From Schistosoma haematobium (taxonomy: Eukaryota > Platyhelminthes > Trematoda > Strigeidida > Schistosomatidae): a stretch of 64,000 nt of DNA. A program made the position numbers and the translations under genes. Where the stretch lies: positions 16,997,287 through 17,061,286 of the forward strand of contig NC_067195.1 of assembly GCF_000699445.3 (NCBI RefSeq), given 5' to 3'. The notes under the pieces were generated by a model. That model did no database searches. It was not told the DNA's origin and saw only the letters and a list, made by a program, of their open reading frames with translations. Shown piece after piece: positions 25,077 through 37,164 of this stretch (position 1 is its first letter; each line of letters begins with the position of its first letter).

Positions 25077-25310
25077 TAGGGGTTTCTGGAGATTGAAGTA
25101 TGTTTAAAGTTATATTCATGAGTCGGTCTAAGACTGAACATCGTTGAAAACTTGGAAGCACTGGATGGCCGTTTGTGCTCCAGTACGAAACTCTTCGGCA
25201 GTGCACATCCACCATATCTCACACGGGACATGAACCCATGACCTTCGACTTTCCTCACAAACGCTTACCTGCTATACCACTGAGTCGGCATCCAGTGGTT
25301 TTTAGTTTCC
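25077..25310 (-). repeat. tRNA-like hammerhead repeat
   Basis: Left terminus GGGGTTTCTGGAGATT is family-like. Ribozyme read on the minus strand: stem I GCACTG/CAGTGC kept, core CCGAAGA (U4 changed to C), stem II partly kept, GAAA box changed to CAAA. Then a tRNA-like region with GACTCAGTGGTATAGCAGG as A box. Predicted inactive. Confidence 0.7.
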
Positions 25311-25509
25311 GACTATTTTTATTAAGGACTGTAAATGGTCAGTAGGTAACATAGACATTTAAGCGGAAACTAGTCAACTCTGGTCTTAGCGAGTACATTA
25401 ACATTAAGGCATATCATCTAAGAAATCCAAGATAAAATTAAACAGCCTTCTACTGCTACCCAATATAGGTGGTATATTTACTTATTTAAACACACACATA
25501 TTTTCGATT

Positions 25510-25720
25510 GAGATCATGAACCGATTGATGTTAGACCACCGTTAGAAACCTGTAAGCACTAGGCGGCCGTTTAGTCCTATTTTGGGACTCCTCAGCAGTG
25601 CGCATCCATGATCCCGCTCGCAGGAATCGAACTCAGGGCCTTTATTCTCACGCGCGAACGCATAACCTACTTGACCACTGAGCCGACATCCAATGGTGTT
25701 ACTGTCTAACATCAACATAC
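25510..25720 (-). repeat. tRNA-like hammerhead repeat
   Basis: Ribozyme on the minus strand at about 25556-25601: core CTGAGGA intact, stem II GTCCCAAAATAGGAC perfect and nearly identical to that of Sm-alpha ribozymes, but GAAA is TAAA and the cleavage triplet is GCC. The tRNA-like part follows (A box GGCTCAGTGGTCAAGTAGG, B box GAGTTCGATTCC). One or two changes away from the core consensus; predicted inactive. Confidence 0.75.
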
Positions 25721-26419
25721 ATATTTGTACAAGAAGGCTTCAAATATATATGCGCCACACGAGTCATTCAATATACGTGAGGGCTGGAATATTGCCCGGG
25801 AGTCCAAACCGAAGGAGGTATATATTGTGAATATATTTCTACCGCTTATTATCAGTGTATAGTATAGAAGCAATTTACTATTGTTGGGAATTTTCTTTGA
25901 ATTAAGTAACATTTTAATAGCGTGTAAAGGAACGACAAATGTCATGGATTCACTGAATTTGTAAAACATCAAACTATGAAAGTCGGTTTAGAGTAATATA
26001 ACTTCCTTTATGCAAAGCAAGAACAACAGACAAACACAATTTAGATGAATTTATCTTTTTATTTCGTCTGCCTTAAATCTTCTGCATACACACTGATCTA
26101 AATAAACAAATGATACATTTTGTAAATTTAATTCCTTGTGTAACTAGTAAAAAGTCGTTTGATTTATTAATGAATCATAAATTTAGTTACTTTTCACATG
26201 CATAAAACTCCAATTTATAGATCAAAGAAATAATTGCGGAAGATAGAGACCATGATGTACAGAAAAAATATGTTAACTGTTATAATTAGGATTGAAGAAG
26301 CCATTAAATTGATGGTAGTTATTAAAAAGACGCTCTTACACCAATCACATTATTGATGATAATAATGATAATAACAATCTGTATGAGTAGTGGATATTGT
26401 TAAATTTTATTGAAATGCC

Positions 26420-26630
26420 GAACCAAAGTAAAAAAACCATTAAAAACATAAAAGCATTGGACTGCCTCTTTGTCTTAGTATTAAGCTCTCCAGCAGCGCG
26501 CATCTGCGATTCCGCACGCGAGACTCGAGGCCAGGAACTTCGGTTTGGCGGAAGCGCTTAAAATCTAGACCACTGAGTCGCTGTCTAATGGTTTAATGAC
26601 TAACTTCAACCAACCTATGGCCATCCTGTT
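26420..26630 (-). repeat. tRNA-like hammerhead repeat, degenerate
   Basis: Minus-strand layout GCGCGCTGCTGGAGAGCTTA...TAAGACAAAGAGGCAGTCCAATGC keeps spacing and a GTC triplet but not the core. A tRNA-like region follows with the A box GACTCAGTGGTCTAGATTTT. Confidence 0.6.
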
Positions 26631-27630
26631 GTATCTGAATGAAGGGCGAATGAATGGTGACTATCATTACATATATTCTCATTGGATAATAATTAAGTAA
26701 CTAGATTACATATATCTTCATATTTTTATTATCATGGGCTATCACTTGACCTATGGACTACTATTATATGATACACTATTCTCAGTTTATTTTCAATCTC
26801 TTAATTACAGTCTCTTGTACTCACAGCCACTTTTGGCTCAACCATGTATAATCAGTATTTTTAATTTTATTGTGTGATGCGGTCTGGTCTACTTGTATAT
26901 GAACCACGTATGTCTGAAATGTATGATTTACACAACGGAGGCTGATATTTATTTTCTGAACTGGGCAGGTTGAGCTACGCGAAAAATTACTATTTTCAGG
27001 ATCACTACGGACTCAAAGTTAAGTCAAGGCTTCTGGTGCTAGTTGACGTGTGATTGGTGAAGCACGAAGACAAGGTCATAGAAAGTGATAATCTTATTGA
27101 CGATTTTGTCACATGATATTCAACGGACCATAAGACATACCACGTAAAGTGTTTTTAGATTTTCAATGTTTGTCTGACTTAGATCAGTTTATTTCAATAA
27201 CACTAAATAATAGCCTGAAAATGTATTTAAAACTTTCTTCATAGCAACGTGCAGTAAATGGAAAGAAAGCAATGTATATCATTACTTCTAACTAGTCCTG
27301 TTCTAACTGAGTGATCCCTTTTTTCTTTACCTCATCATTCTTTGTCAATATAAATTAGAAACGACATGTTTTGAAGAGAATCACATAAAAGTTAAGAAAT
27401 CAAATTCTGATGAATTTTTAATGAGATCTTATGACTAAAGAAGTTTAGTCATACCGTATTTAAGACTTGCACCGTCGATATTAATAAACGATAATCACAT
27501 AATGTCTCAAATCGTTTCAGGTTCATAATATGAACCAGAATGTAGAGATTTTGAATCTGGTCTCTGATACAGTTGAGGGTGCTCACTATTGATTTTTTCA
27601 TATTTAACCATAGAAACTAACTTTTTTTAA

Positions 27631-28035
27631 AAATTTCACAGGTTGAAATCATGAGCCAATTGAAGCTAGACCACCATGGAAAACCTGGAAGCACTGGACG
27701 GCCGTTTCGTCCTAGTATGTGACTCCTCAGCAGTGCGCATCCACGATCCCGCACCACGCGGGTCTCGAACCTAGGACCTATTGGCTTCGCGCGCGAGCAC
27801 TTAACCACTAGACCACTGAGCTGGCATCCAACGGTGTTAATGTCTAACTTCAACCAATCCACGAAGTTGCGCCACCGTACACCATTGTTTTCAGTGAGTT
27901 ACTATTTCACAACAGACCTGGTTGAACTCCACTGGTAACATCCAGTGCTTCCAGGTTTTCCATGGTGGTCTAGCTTCAATCGACTCATGATTTCAACCTG
28001 TGATATTTCTAAAACTCTCCATAAAACCCATTCTG
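27631..28035 (-). mobile_element. Fold-back tRNA-like element with intact hammerhead
   Basis: Best-preserved fold-back copy. Its left arm (27631-27698) and right arm (27941-28008) are inverted repeats matching at 65 of 68 positions. The left arm continues into the ribozyme (27691-27736), a tRNA-like region (B box about 27761-27775, A box about 27810-27828) and the unit's 5' part to 27940. The right end is the terminus CAGAATGGGTTTTATGG (minus strand) ending at 28035. The flanks TAACTTTTTTT (27618-27628) and TAATTTTTTT (28037-28046) may be an imperfect duplication. It lies in the sense orientation in a PDE4 intron. Confidence 0.75.
27691..27736 (-). ncRNA. Type I hammerhead ribozyme, consensus core intact
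   Basis: On the minus strand: stem I 5' strand GCACUG (27736-27731), core CUGAGGA fitting CUGANGA, stem II GUC...GAC (3 bp plus loop), GAAA, very short stem III in ACGGCCGU, cleavage triplet GUC, and stem I 3' strand CAGUGC (27696-27691), fully complementary to the 5' strand. The minimal stem III copies the Sm-alpha design (GAAACGCGCGUC). Cleavage is expected after GUC, between 27697 and 27696. Activity is inferred, not shown; the short stems II and III suggest it may need tertiary contacts or dimerisation. Confidence 0.75.
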
Positions 28036-29943
28036 ATAATTTTTTTAGTTATGCAAAAAAAAACATTCCGGCTTTTTTTTAGTAAAATCACTTTACAGAT
28101 CATTAAGGCGAACACAAATTTATGCAATTTAAATAATACGCTTTTATTCATTCAATTTTAACTTATCTGATTTTATTTTTAAAAGTAAACATGTATGTGA
28201 ATTAATGAATGAAATAATTTTAAACATTTTTATTCTACTCTTTGTTTTTGTATTAAAAGTCACAGAAATAACTCAATGTGTTTGCGTGACTTGATTTGAT
28301 TACTAACATTCTTAATTTTTTTTTAAAAAAAACAAAAATTCATTATTTTTTCGTGCTTTCGATATTGTTTATTATTATATTCTCTTTTTATTTATTCAGC
28401 AAACAGTTTCCTAGTTGAAAATCAATGTGAAATACAAATAAATGAACTTAAATTTGTTCCCTCATATATGTATATATACAGTTAACATGTTATAGATAGC
28501 TAGGGAGCAAAATTATCGTTTTTTCCTTTCCTCTTTGTTATTTTTTTCTCTAGTTCATTTTATTTCGCCTCATTTTTTGTAAAAAAAGAAAGGAATCCAT
28601 ATTAATACATTTAATCGCCTAATCAGTTATGCAAATAACTAACATTTATTTTAATCAAACAATAATTAATAATCCTTTTTATGATAAACTTTAGTTGTTT
28701 ACATATATCTCCTTGAATGACTTATGAATTCATGTAAATACAAATAATAATAATAATATTTATATTGAAAGTTCTAAATGGATATTTCGTAGATATAAAT
28801 CATAATAAAATAATGTCTTCTTTTTTCCTTTTTCTTTTTCTAAAACAGAATATCATTGATTCTTTTTTCATGAACTTTGTATTTTATTTATTTATTTTTT
28901 TTTAGAAAATATATTCACCCTAATCATATTGTTTTACTGTTTTAAAATTGTACTTTTAAAGAAGTAATAGTAATTACGATTATATTATGTTCATATTATA
29001 ATATCCAATAAAAAAATCAACCAATCAAATTCAAGTAATTGATTAAAAATGCCTATAAATAAATCGATATTTTAAATGATTTAAGAATATACGCTGATAT
29101 ACATTGATTTATTATTCACTATATAAAGTAATATTTCTTATGAAATATTATTTTTTGTTTTGTTTTTCAATACTACTTAAATCTAGATAGCACATCTTAA
29201 TTAAATCATTTTAACTATACTTTTTTTCCTTTTTTTTCTTTAATAGAATTATAGTATCGAGATGAACCAGTCAAAATCGAGATGATTTGCTCGTTTTCCC
29301 TATAAAGTCTGAGATACATGACTTTTATTTAATATTACATCAAACAACTAGTTGATATACTTTTGTTTGCTTGTCAGAATTTGTAAAATGATGACAGAAT
29401 TACTTTTTACTATCATAGAATACAATCGATAACATTATATTCATCATATGGTCAATTCATCCTGAACAAATTGCATAAAACATGCAAACTAACCCTTTTA
29501 TTAAATAATGGCCCTAAATACTTAATTCTTAACACATAATCTTAAATCTGTAGTCGTAACAATGTGTGAACTCGCAGAAATCCATCTGCATCCTTTTAAA
29601 TGTTTTAGAAGACAGATAGTCTATATTTGTATAAATCAACTTATATATCTATGTTTTTCTTAATTAAAGATAAAACAACCTGTTAGAAGTTCTAGTGGAT
29701 TGATTATTTATGCAAAGTCTGTCTATCTTTTATAGTGTTACTGTCCATTTTATAAAAAAACAGCTGATTTACTAGAGCTGTTTCTTGACTGACTGGCAAT
29801 TTGTTAAAATGTGTAACAGTTGTTTTTTGGTTCATCCCTATAAGATAATCCTTTTTTAATCAATTTTAACACCGGATAAGACATTTTTGTCGCTCTATTT
29901 GCTATGAAGTTATAAAATGATACAGAAAATCACTTTTACTTAC

Positions 29944-29999
29944 TATCTGGTGCTAGATTGCCAGTTGGAACCGAATCAAATACGGTTGTGATGTTATAT
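29944..29999 (-). CDS. PDE4: PDE4-family cAMP phosphodiesterase, UCR1-UCR2 connecting exon
   Basis: A 56-bp exon, entering in phase 2 and leaving in phase 1, about residues 366-384: (R)YNITTVFDSVPTGNLAPD. It sits where mammalian PDE4 has the segment between UCR1 and UCR2, and shows little sequence similarity there. It was found by its strong acceptor TTATCTTACAG (ending 30000) and donor GATA|GTAAGT (29944/29943), and because it is the only piece seen that links the phase-2 exon end at 51801 to the exon at 20237 without a stop. The call rests on phase and splice signals more than on similarity. Confidence 0.8.
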
Positions 30000-31719
30000 C
30001 TGTAAGATAAACAAATAAACGATTGAAATCAATTATAGTTAGGGAGTTCAAATAGAAACAAAGTAATAAAATTTGTTAATACTAAAGGTTTTTTACAGGG
30101 AAAATTAAAATGTTAATAAAATACGAAAACTACTTTGACTGACAAGTAATGTTGTGCTTGAGTTGAAGTTAAATTTGAACACGAATTTTCTGCAAACTGT
30201 TGAAAAGATGAGACTTTAAAAAACTTGATGGTATTAGATAACTAAGTGAGTAAGTGATCAGTTATTAATTGAAACTAAGGTATTTTTGTGAATGAAATGC
30301 AAAAGAAAACTCCCTTTTGAAAACCTTGAATTTCTGTGAAGCAAGTAAATCATTTTCAAAAAATATCTTACTGATATCTTCCCATGAAAACTTTCTATTA
30401 ATTTTCGAAGCTGAAAACGCTGAACGCGCTCAAAGACATTTATGTGTGTAACTCCTCAAGAAGACTCTCGTTAAACAAGCTCCAACCTTGCTTCATTGAA
30501 AGGTTTAGGTTACGATCTTTTTTCCTTCAGTATTTATTTAAGTCGTTTGGTCGAGATATGAAAAGCATCGAGGACCATTAGTTGAAAAAATAAGTCACTG
30601 CCACATTTTTGCAGCATACTAAATTGGATTCCATGTAGTTATTGTGGTACAACTCAAATTTGTTCAGATACTTACCTGCAAATGTATTTAAACCGCAATG
30701 AATATCATCAACTTGCTAACATCTCTTTGGAGAACAACTACTCTTTAACAAATACCGTTACACTAAGAAGTTATGTGCTTAGTTGGTCTATACTGAATAA
30801 AAAACATCCTTATTATTGTTATGAAATCGTCAACAGACCATTTTGTATGAATGTAAAGTTCACGATTGATAGAAAAACAAAACTAGAGCATCATTCCATC
30901 GACTTAACAGATTTTGAAACTGATTGCTAGTCAGTATTTCAGTACTATTTATTTTGAAATTTCAAAAATTGTGAATAAATAGGCTGAATGCAATCGAAAA
31001 TAGAGATTTTCAGAAACAAGAAATGCTTCAATGAACAGCTGTTTTCAGTAACTTCATTATTAATCAATTTCAGTATGTACTTTATAACATAATGCTTACT
31101 TCAATCAAACTAGAACGAAACATAGTATTAATTGCTAGCTGATTTTATCCATTCTATAAGATGCTTATAGTTATTAATGCTAGGTTATCTCAAATTATTC
31201 CAAATATTTCAACTAATCCAACTTAGTAATTATTATATAACATTAAATGTTAATCATTGTATCTTGATTTAAATGAAATCAACTGTAATTAAACGTCTAA
31301 CAAAAAGTAAACGTTTTTGATTTTTTCTAAATATCTAAATCAGACTTTAATCATGAATAAAACAAGATAATAATTCAAATAATATCAATCATATAAGCTT
31401 AGAAAATGATTACCGAACACCTGTGGTGATGTAATTAAAGATAGTAGTTTTAGTGGAAACTATTGTTGGGATACTAAATAGATAAATATTCAATATTTTC
31501 GGCCAAAACGGAAAAACCATAAAATTTTCGTAAGACAGATTTTTTTCTCATGATTACAGACAATGGTTAGCAGTACTTCGGTAACAAATTTGAATTTACT
31601 ACGAGACACTGATTTAAAATGGAATTTGATTCATATAAGTGTAAGACGTTTGTTCAAGACACTGTTGCTGATATTCAGGACTAAAATCGGATCAGTCTAC
31701 TCAGATATTCGAGATATTT

Positions 31720-32020
31720 GAGTAGTGTTCAAAACGATCTAGACTTTGCAGATGATCTGGTCGTCCTATCGCAAACGCAACAACAAATGCAGGAGAAGAC
31801 GACCAGTGTAGCAGCAGCCTCAGCAGCAGTAGGTCTCAACATACACAAGGGAGAAGCAAAATTCTCCGATACAACACAGCATGCACTAATCGAATCACAC
31901 TTGACGGAGATTTGAAAGATGTAAAAACTAGAAAAGAAGTCCTAGGATAGTGTGGGTTGGAGAATGATGGTCGGCGGCCTATGCTCTATTGGGAGTAACA
32001 GGTGTAAGTAAGTAAGTAAT
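31720..32020 (+). mobile_element. SR2-like (RTE clade) retrotransposon, internally deleted
   Basis: From 31736 the frame reads DLDFADDLVVLSQTQQQMQE; FADD (31745-31756) is the reverse transcriptase catalytic box. It continues through SAAVGLNIHKG, is frameshifted near 31860, and after a junction near 31930-31945 jumps to VGWRMMVGGLCSIGSNRCK and a stop at 32009-32011, the very C terminus of SR2-type polyproteins. It ends in a (TAAG)n tail (32006-32019). The region between, normally well over 100 codons, is missing. It is antisense to PDE4. Confidence 0.85.
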
Positions 32021-33425
32021 AATTTGGTCATTGGCTATCAACCATATCCAAGACGTAGATATCATTTTATTCAGAATGACAAACAACTGACTAACTTTTA
32101 AAATAAAAACACGAGAAATCGAGTGAATTTGCGGCTAAAATCAATATATAAAGAGACGCTCACTCAAGGATCTCATAGTCTACGAAAGACGTTAGCAGTG
32201 TAACAAAATGACTAGTCAACTTCATATAACGTTTTTAATATAAATTCTTGTAACCGTAATTAGTACACAATACTAGTATTTTAAGAATATGTGTTATTTA
32301 ACACAAATCAAAATCAAAGAATGTAGTGTTAACAAACTGTTGTTCGATCATAAATTTTACTCCCAAGATAGAAGTTCAATAAGTAATCAGAAAATATGGC
32401 ATACATTGATTACGTAACAAAGTGTTGGTATGACTAGGACATTTCAGATAAGTGATCATCATATAATTAAACATTTTTACTCGACTTCTAATCTTAAATT
32501 TGTATATATAGTCATATCATTTTGTTCGCTATTCCATCCGCCAAGTTTATAGTTTTACATTCATTCAATGTTTTACATCTCTGACACTTGTTTCCACTTG
32601 TTAAGCTATCAGTATATTTGAATTTTAGACGAATGATTTTCAACCAACTTTATTCTCATATGACTGAAAAGTATCACGTAGTTATGTGTTCATTAGTAAA
32701 AAAACAACAGCTGTTCACAGCTAAAACCCTATTTTAAATGTATCGTACACATTTGTGGGCAATTAAGAAAACTCTCGATTTAAGTAACATGCAAGTTTTT
32801 ACTAGTCAGCTCTTAGTATTTCTAATCTTCGAGGAAATCGATGTTTGTAGTAGGAATTCATCTAAGTTTCATAGTCAATGATATTATCATTACTATTTTA
32901 TACACAATCTAATATTATTTATAATGTTTTTTAATTGGTAAAATTTAGAGAAAACAAACTAAGGTCTGTTGATTTGATGATAAATGTGCTTACTTATTTT
33001 CTTTTTTTTTAAATGAAATTTTTTAGAGCATTAAAAAAAAATTCAACTAATTGTTTCCTTTAAAGAAAATAAAACATCATCCATTATACATTGATTTATT
33101 TAATTTACAGTGAAATGGAGAACAAACAAATTAGGAACTAATTTCTACTAATCAGATACTATATTAATTATGTAAAAAAATAATTTTAATCTGATCAATT
33201 TTCAATGCCAGCGTTACTCTGAAATTGCATATGATTAATGTTATTACTTGTTTGTTTGTTATATTTAAACGTTTGTCGATTTAATTTTATTTTCATCTAA
33301 TAAATTAACTATCTTTTTTTTTGTTTAAATTTGAAATATGTTTTAATGATAAACGTATTTATGCACAATATAAACATAAATAATAAGTTAAACTCTTATT
33401 TTCAATTTAGTATAACAATATAAGT

Positions 33426-33442
33426 TATATATATATATATAT
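33426..33442. repeat. Short (TA)n run
   Basis: About 17 bp of TA repeats. Confidence 0.8.
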
Positions 33443-34079
33443 CGCTCCCCTCAGAGCGTCCTTCAGCCACTGAGTGTTTACATTCATTACCTACTAATTT
33501 GTAAGCTCATGGTGTATACTTGTATTTACTTCAATGCTTACATGATACATATATTTTCTCACATATGCCATGTCATGCTGTCAGCCTGATGATTCAGTCA
33601 CTTATATATAAACTTATTTTGTGTAAAACTTACCGAAATTAGAAGCTTTCGATGACAGGATGAAGTTATCGAGAGTCACATCAGACTTCAGTTGACATGA
33701 AAATTATTACTTTTATTTGAGTAAATTTGTTTTGCCAATGATAAGTAAAATTGGATAAAAATGCATCTTATGTATTGCTAAACGAAGGGTCATCCTGCTG
33801 TCTTTATACCCTTGATTTGGTTCTGTATTATTTTTGCAGCCTACTAGTACTTGAGATGTAGTTTTGATATATTTTCATATATCTATATAGTGTTTGCTCA
33901 ATTTCCATGACTTTTATTTTAGTATCGATTTCTAATGTGATAATAGATTGAAAGATATCAGATATCATTGGTAAACTGAGACAAACAGTTGAATGTTCTA
34001 AAAGTGGGTGATATAATAGTTTACGAAATAAAAAATTGACTGTTCACTGAGTAGTAAAAACTGTCATCTCTGTCATTTC

Positions 34080-34400
34080 CTCCAGTCCTAATATACTTCC
34101 GTTGATTAAATTGCAGTTTGGCCACTAGTTGAAATCACTCAACGTCTCGTGAATAATTTTGATATGTTACGCAGTTGGAGATAGTGAACAGGAAACATCG
34201 GAATAAAGTTTCATGCTAGTTGACACTCGCCAGCAAGGTATATCTGTAGTTGTTTAGTAAACTGTAGACATCTCAGTCCTATGAGAGATCGGTTACTGCC
34301 TAAATAGATCGGCAGTAATATTTTATGCTATGAAAATGGTCGACTCGGTTTCGATTCAGCTAGAGAGCATCAATCCTCTCAACAATGCATCGACACCTAC
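34080..34400 (+). repeat. Unclassified dispersed repeat, family B
   Basis: Matches 8175-8480 over ordered blocks, best at TTTCATGCTAGTTGACACTC (34199-34218) followed by CAGCAAGGT. No coding. Confidence 0.55.
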
Positions 34401-35084
34401 TAGGCACGAATGTTCGGGGATTCTTGTAAACTTCTTCAACTGTTTGATATTTATACACCATATCCAAAAATAGTCTGCATGTCTTTTAAAATTAAAAAAA
34501 CTACAGATTTTCCCATATAAGTTCATACAGTTTTATAAACGACACATTAATCTGAAACGGTTTCCCTATTTTACACTATAATACACTAAGAGATCTGCTG
34601 AAAATATATTTAAAATTTAGCTGCTTATCATATAGTGGCCGGTTTTCTTTATCCATAACTCAATAAAATTTAAATAGAATGTATAACAATTTACAGCTGC
34701 TAAGCATAATCAATACACTTTAATTTTCTTCCTACTCTACTTCTTCAGAGAAATGAATTCAAAGGCACACCACACTTAAATTGAAAATAATCTGGAAGGT
34801 AATAATGAAAATGACTAAGCTATGATACATTTATTTCACGTGATTGTTTTATGAATATATATTACTAGAATTATAGAGAAGATTTGAAGCTCAGGCAGAT
34901 GGTTTTGCTGGTGTTGGGATCTTTTTGCTAGATGTTTCAATTGTTTAGCTTTCACTGTCGTTATGCACAACAACTTCAGCGTCTGACACTACACAACAAC
35001 ACCAAAGTATCTATTATGGACTACCGTTTTGTTATTCTACATGACTGAATCAAACCAGTGAAATCGTAGAGGAAAGGAAACATT

Positions 35085-35250
35085 TCAGTCATTAGTTAGA
35101 ATAGATAGATTAAAGTAACCAGTGCAATTCCTTTTAGGACCAGTAAGTCCTACATAACTGCATCCTACTGTTGATATTCACATAGGAACTCGACCCCAGT
35201 ATATGTCGCTTCAAACTCCAACGGCTTATCCCCTAAGTTATGAAGTACGG
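35085..35250 (-). repeat. Sm-alpha-type tRNA-derived repeat
   Basis: On the minus strand: TTAGGGGATAAGCCGTTGGA and GTTTGAAGCGACA resemble the Sm-alpha A-box region (GGTGGGTAACGCGCTGG...TTGAAGC), then GGGGTCGAGTTCC as B box, then GATGCAGTTATGTAGGAC and GGTCCTAAAAGG at the hammerhead position. The core is lost. The open frame over the plus strand at 35203-35439 is therefore partly repeat. Confidence 0.55.
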
Positions 35251-35829
35251 ATAATCATTAAGGTGTACAACCAGCATAGTACTTATTTCATTATCAGTGT
35301 GATTTTGAATTACTCTACTAATGATATTCAGGACAAGCGTTTGATCAGCTTATATACAGGCACATCCACTCAACGAGTTCCGAATGAGACTAAACGAGTT
35401 ACGTTGATTCCACTGTTAACCATAATCTATCTATTCTAAAAAACCACAATAAAATTGTCGAATCAAAGCAATCCTCACGGAAGACTAACAAAAATCGACC
35501 AAAAATTTAGTCTGCACATAAAAAAACTCAAAATCTTATGAATGATAACAACAATCACTTATTTTGCTACTTATGAGTATTCTGAATAAATGTCATTGAG
35601 CAATGTTTAACGACTATAACTACCATCCCTAGATTTATTATAAAATATTACTCTCAAAGATCATATATCTGGATAGGACCAATCAGTTTTAAAGCTGCCA
35701 ATTTAAAGTGTAAATAGAATGAACGTTATACCTTCCATAGCATATATACACTTTAAACGATCAAAAGATTTAAATCGTTCATTCATATCAGTGAATAAGC
35801 CTTACAAGTGGTCTCTTAAGTTTACAATT

Positions 35830-36010
35830 ATGTTAATGCCTAACTTCAACTAATCCACGATATTGTGCGACTATCTCACATTGTCTTCGGTGGGTAATCG
35901 CTTCACACCCTACACGGTTGAACTACGCTAATCATGTCTTCCCAACAGAACTCCGTGAATTACATCTCAAAGCTAGTCACTAGTGAGCACATCCCCATAC
36001 TGAAAATATT
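35830..36010 (-). repeat. tRNA-like hammerhead repeat, 5' half only
   Basis: Runs from TTAATGCCTAACTTCAAC through CCACGATATTGTGCG, TCACACCCTACACGGTTGAA and GCTAGTCACTAGTGAGCACA. This is the reverse complement of the long unit's first half as at 46330-46480. The tRNA-like part and ribozyme are absent. Confidence 0.65.
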
Positions 36011-36469
36011 CGGTCAGTTTCTAGACTTGCTTCAGTAATCCCAGTCATATTTTTTGTGTAATGCATTTAACAAAAAATGTGCAATACATTTATCAAAAAC
36101 ACAAATCGATTTAAAGACATAGATCTTTACCAAAACATTTAAATTTATCGTTACTGCCAAACGGTCAATACGTCATGTAAAAATCATAGTTATAAATCAA
36201 ATTGATAAGTTCAAGTTAACGGTCAATAAATGAATCCTCGGTTAAATATCTAAAGAAGAAATTAATATAAAGTCTATGAAAAAATCTTTTAAATTTGAAA
36301 GTAAAAGTTCATTTTGTTGTATTCCCTCATCTTTTTAAAATAAGTAAAAGGTATTTTTTGCTTTGAAATTCTGTAAATTAAAGTCCACCTCATTAGAATG
36401 ATGTTTTTTTAAGTCTATAGGTGTACTGTTGTAAATTAACTGTAAATATGAACCTTAATCATTATGAGA

Positions 36470-36570
36470 TGCTAACTCAATAGGCTCACAGTAATTCATC
36501 ACTCACAAAGCTTAAAATTCTCGAATTCGATTCCCCACTGAAACGTTTGTGATGGTAACTATTATCAAGT
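36470..36570 (+). repeat. tRNA-derived repeat remnant
   Basis: GCTAACTCAATAGGCTCACAG and GAATTCGATTCCCCACTG have the spacing and B-box look of the Sm-alpha tRNA-like part; no ribozyme follows. Confidence 0.4.
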
Positions 36571-36639
36571 TGGATAGTCTTTAAAAATATCGCCTTATAA
36601 TCCAAGAAAACGGGAAAATGTCACTTTACGAAATGATCT

Positions 36640-36755
36640 TAGTTAGAAAGCATTTGAAGACCAAAAGATTGTGGAAAGTTCTTTTGACCTAGTATGACAC
36701 TCCTGAATGTAATTTATGAAATTTCACAATCTCCATAAACCCCCTACATTAGTTG
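36640..36755 (-). repeat. Fold-back family remnant
   Basis: GACCTAGTATGACACTCCTG matches the reverse complement of the ribozyme stem II and core region; it is followed by ATTTCACAATCTCCATAAACC, the family terminus. Confidence 0.5.
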
Positions 36756-36789
36756 TAGGTTTGCATTATTATGGTGGACAGATTACAAA

Positions 36790-37030
36790 CTATGGATGAC
36801 ATGTGACCTCGGAGAGCTTAAAGCACTATTTAGATTCCTAATAGGGTCATGAAACGAGTTAGAGCTAAAAGTTATAGTTAAAAGTAAAGCTAAGACTTAA
36901 AGTTAGTACTCTTACAAGGAATAAACGTCAGCTAGAATGCCGGAATTCTATTCACCGTACAAATAATGATTTTTTAAAAGTTCGGGAGAATTCAATTGAT
37001 TCGATCATAAATTACAGTCTAGTCACAACA
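36790..37030 (+). repeat. Unclassified dispersed repeat, family A
   Basis: Aligned blocks with 2280-2545: GTCAGCTAGAATGC, AATTCAATTGATTCGATCATA and AAATTACAGTCTAGTC. No coding. Confidence 0.55.
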
Positions 37031-37164
37031 CTTGATGAATGAAACCTACATTTTAATTTATAGAAATATGTAGCCTCATAAAGGAAAATACTTGCAACTG
37101 GAAATTAAAATAGTGACTTGAATATGAAAGTATCAAAATGAATAGAATTTATCTTTATAATTCA

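Larger units (their letters stand above)
20238..29943 (-). other. PDE4: PDE4 intron of 9.7 kb
   Basis: GTAAGT donor at 29943, acceptor TTTGAAG at 20238. Contains seven copies or fragments of the tRNA-like hammerhead family: 21395-21535, 23335-23515, 25077-25310, 25510-25720, 26420-26630 and the intact fold-back copy 27631-28035, plus a possible family-B piece near 27010-27050. Stretches 20240-21390, 21540-23330, 23520-25070 and 28040-29940 show nothing recognisable; the last is very AT-rich with long T runs. Confidence 0.8.
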
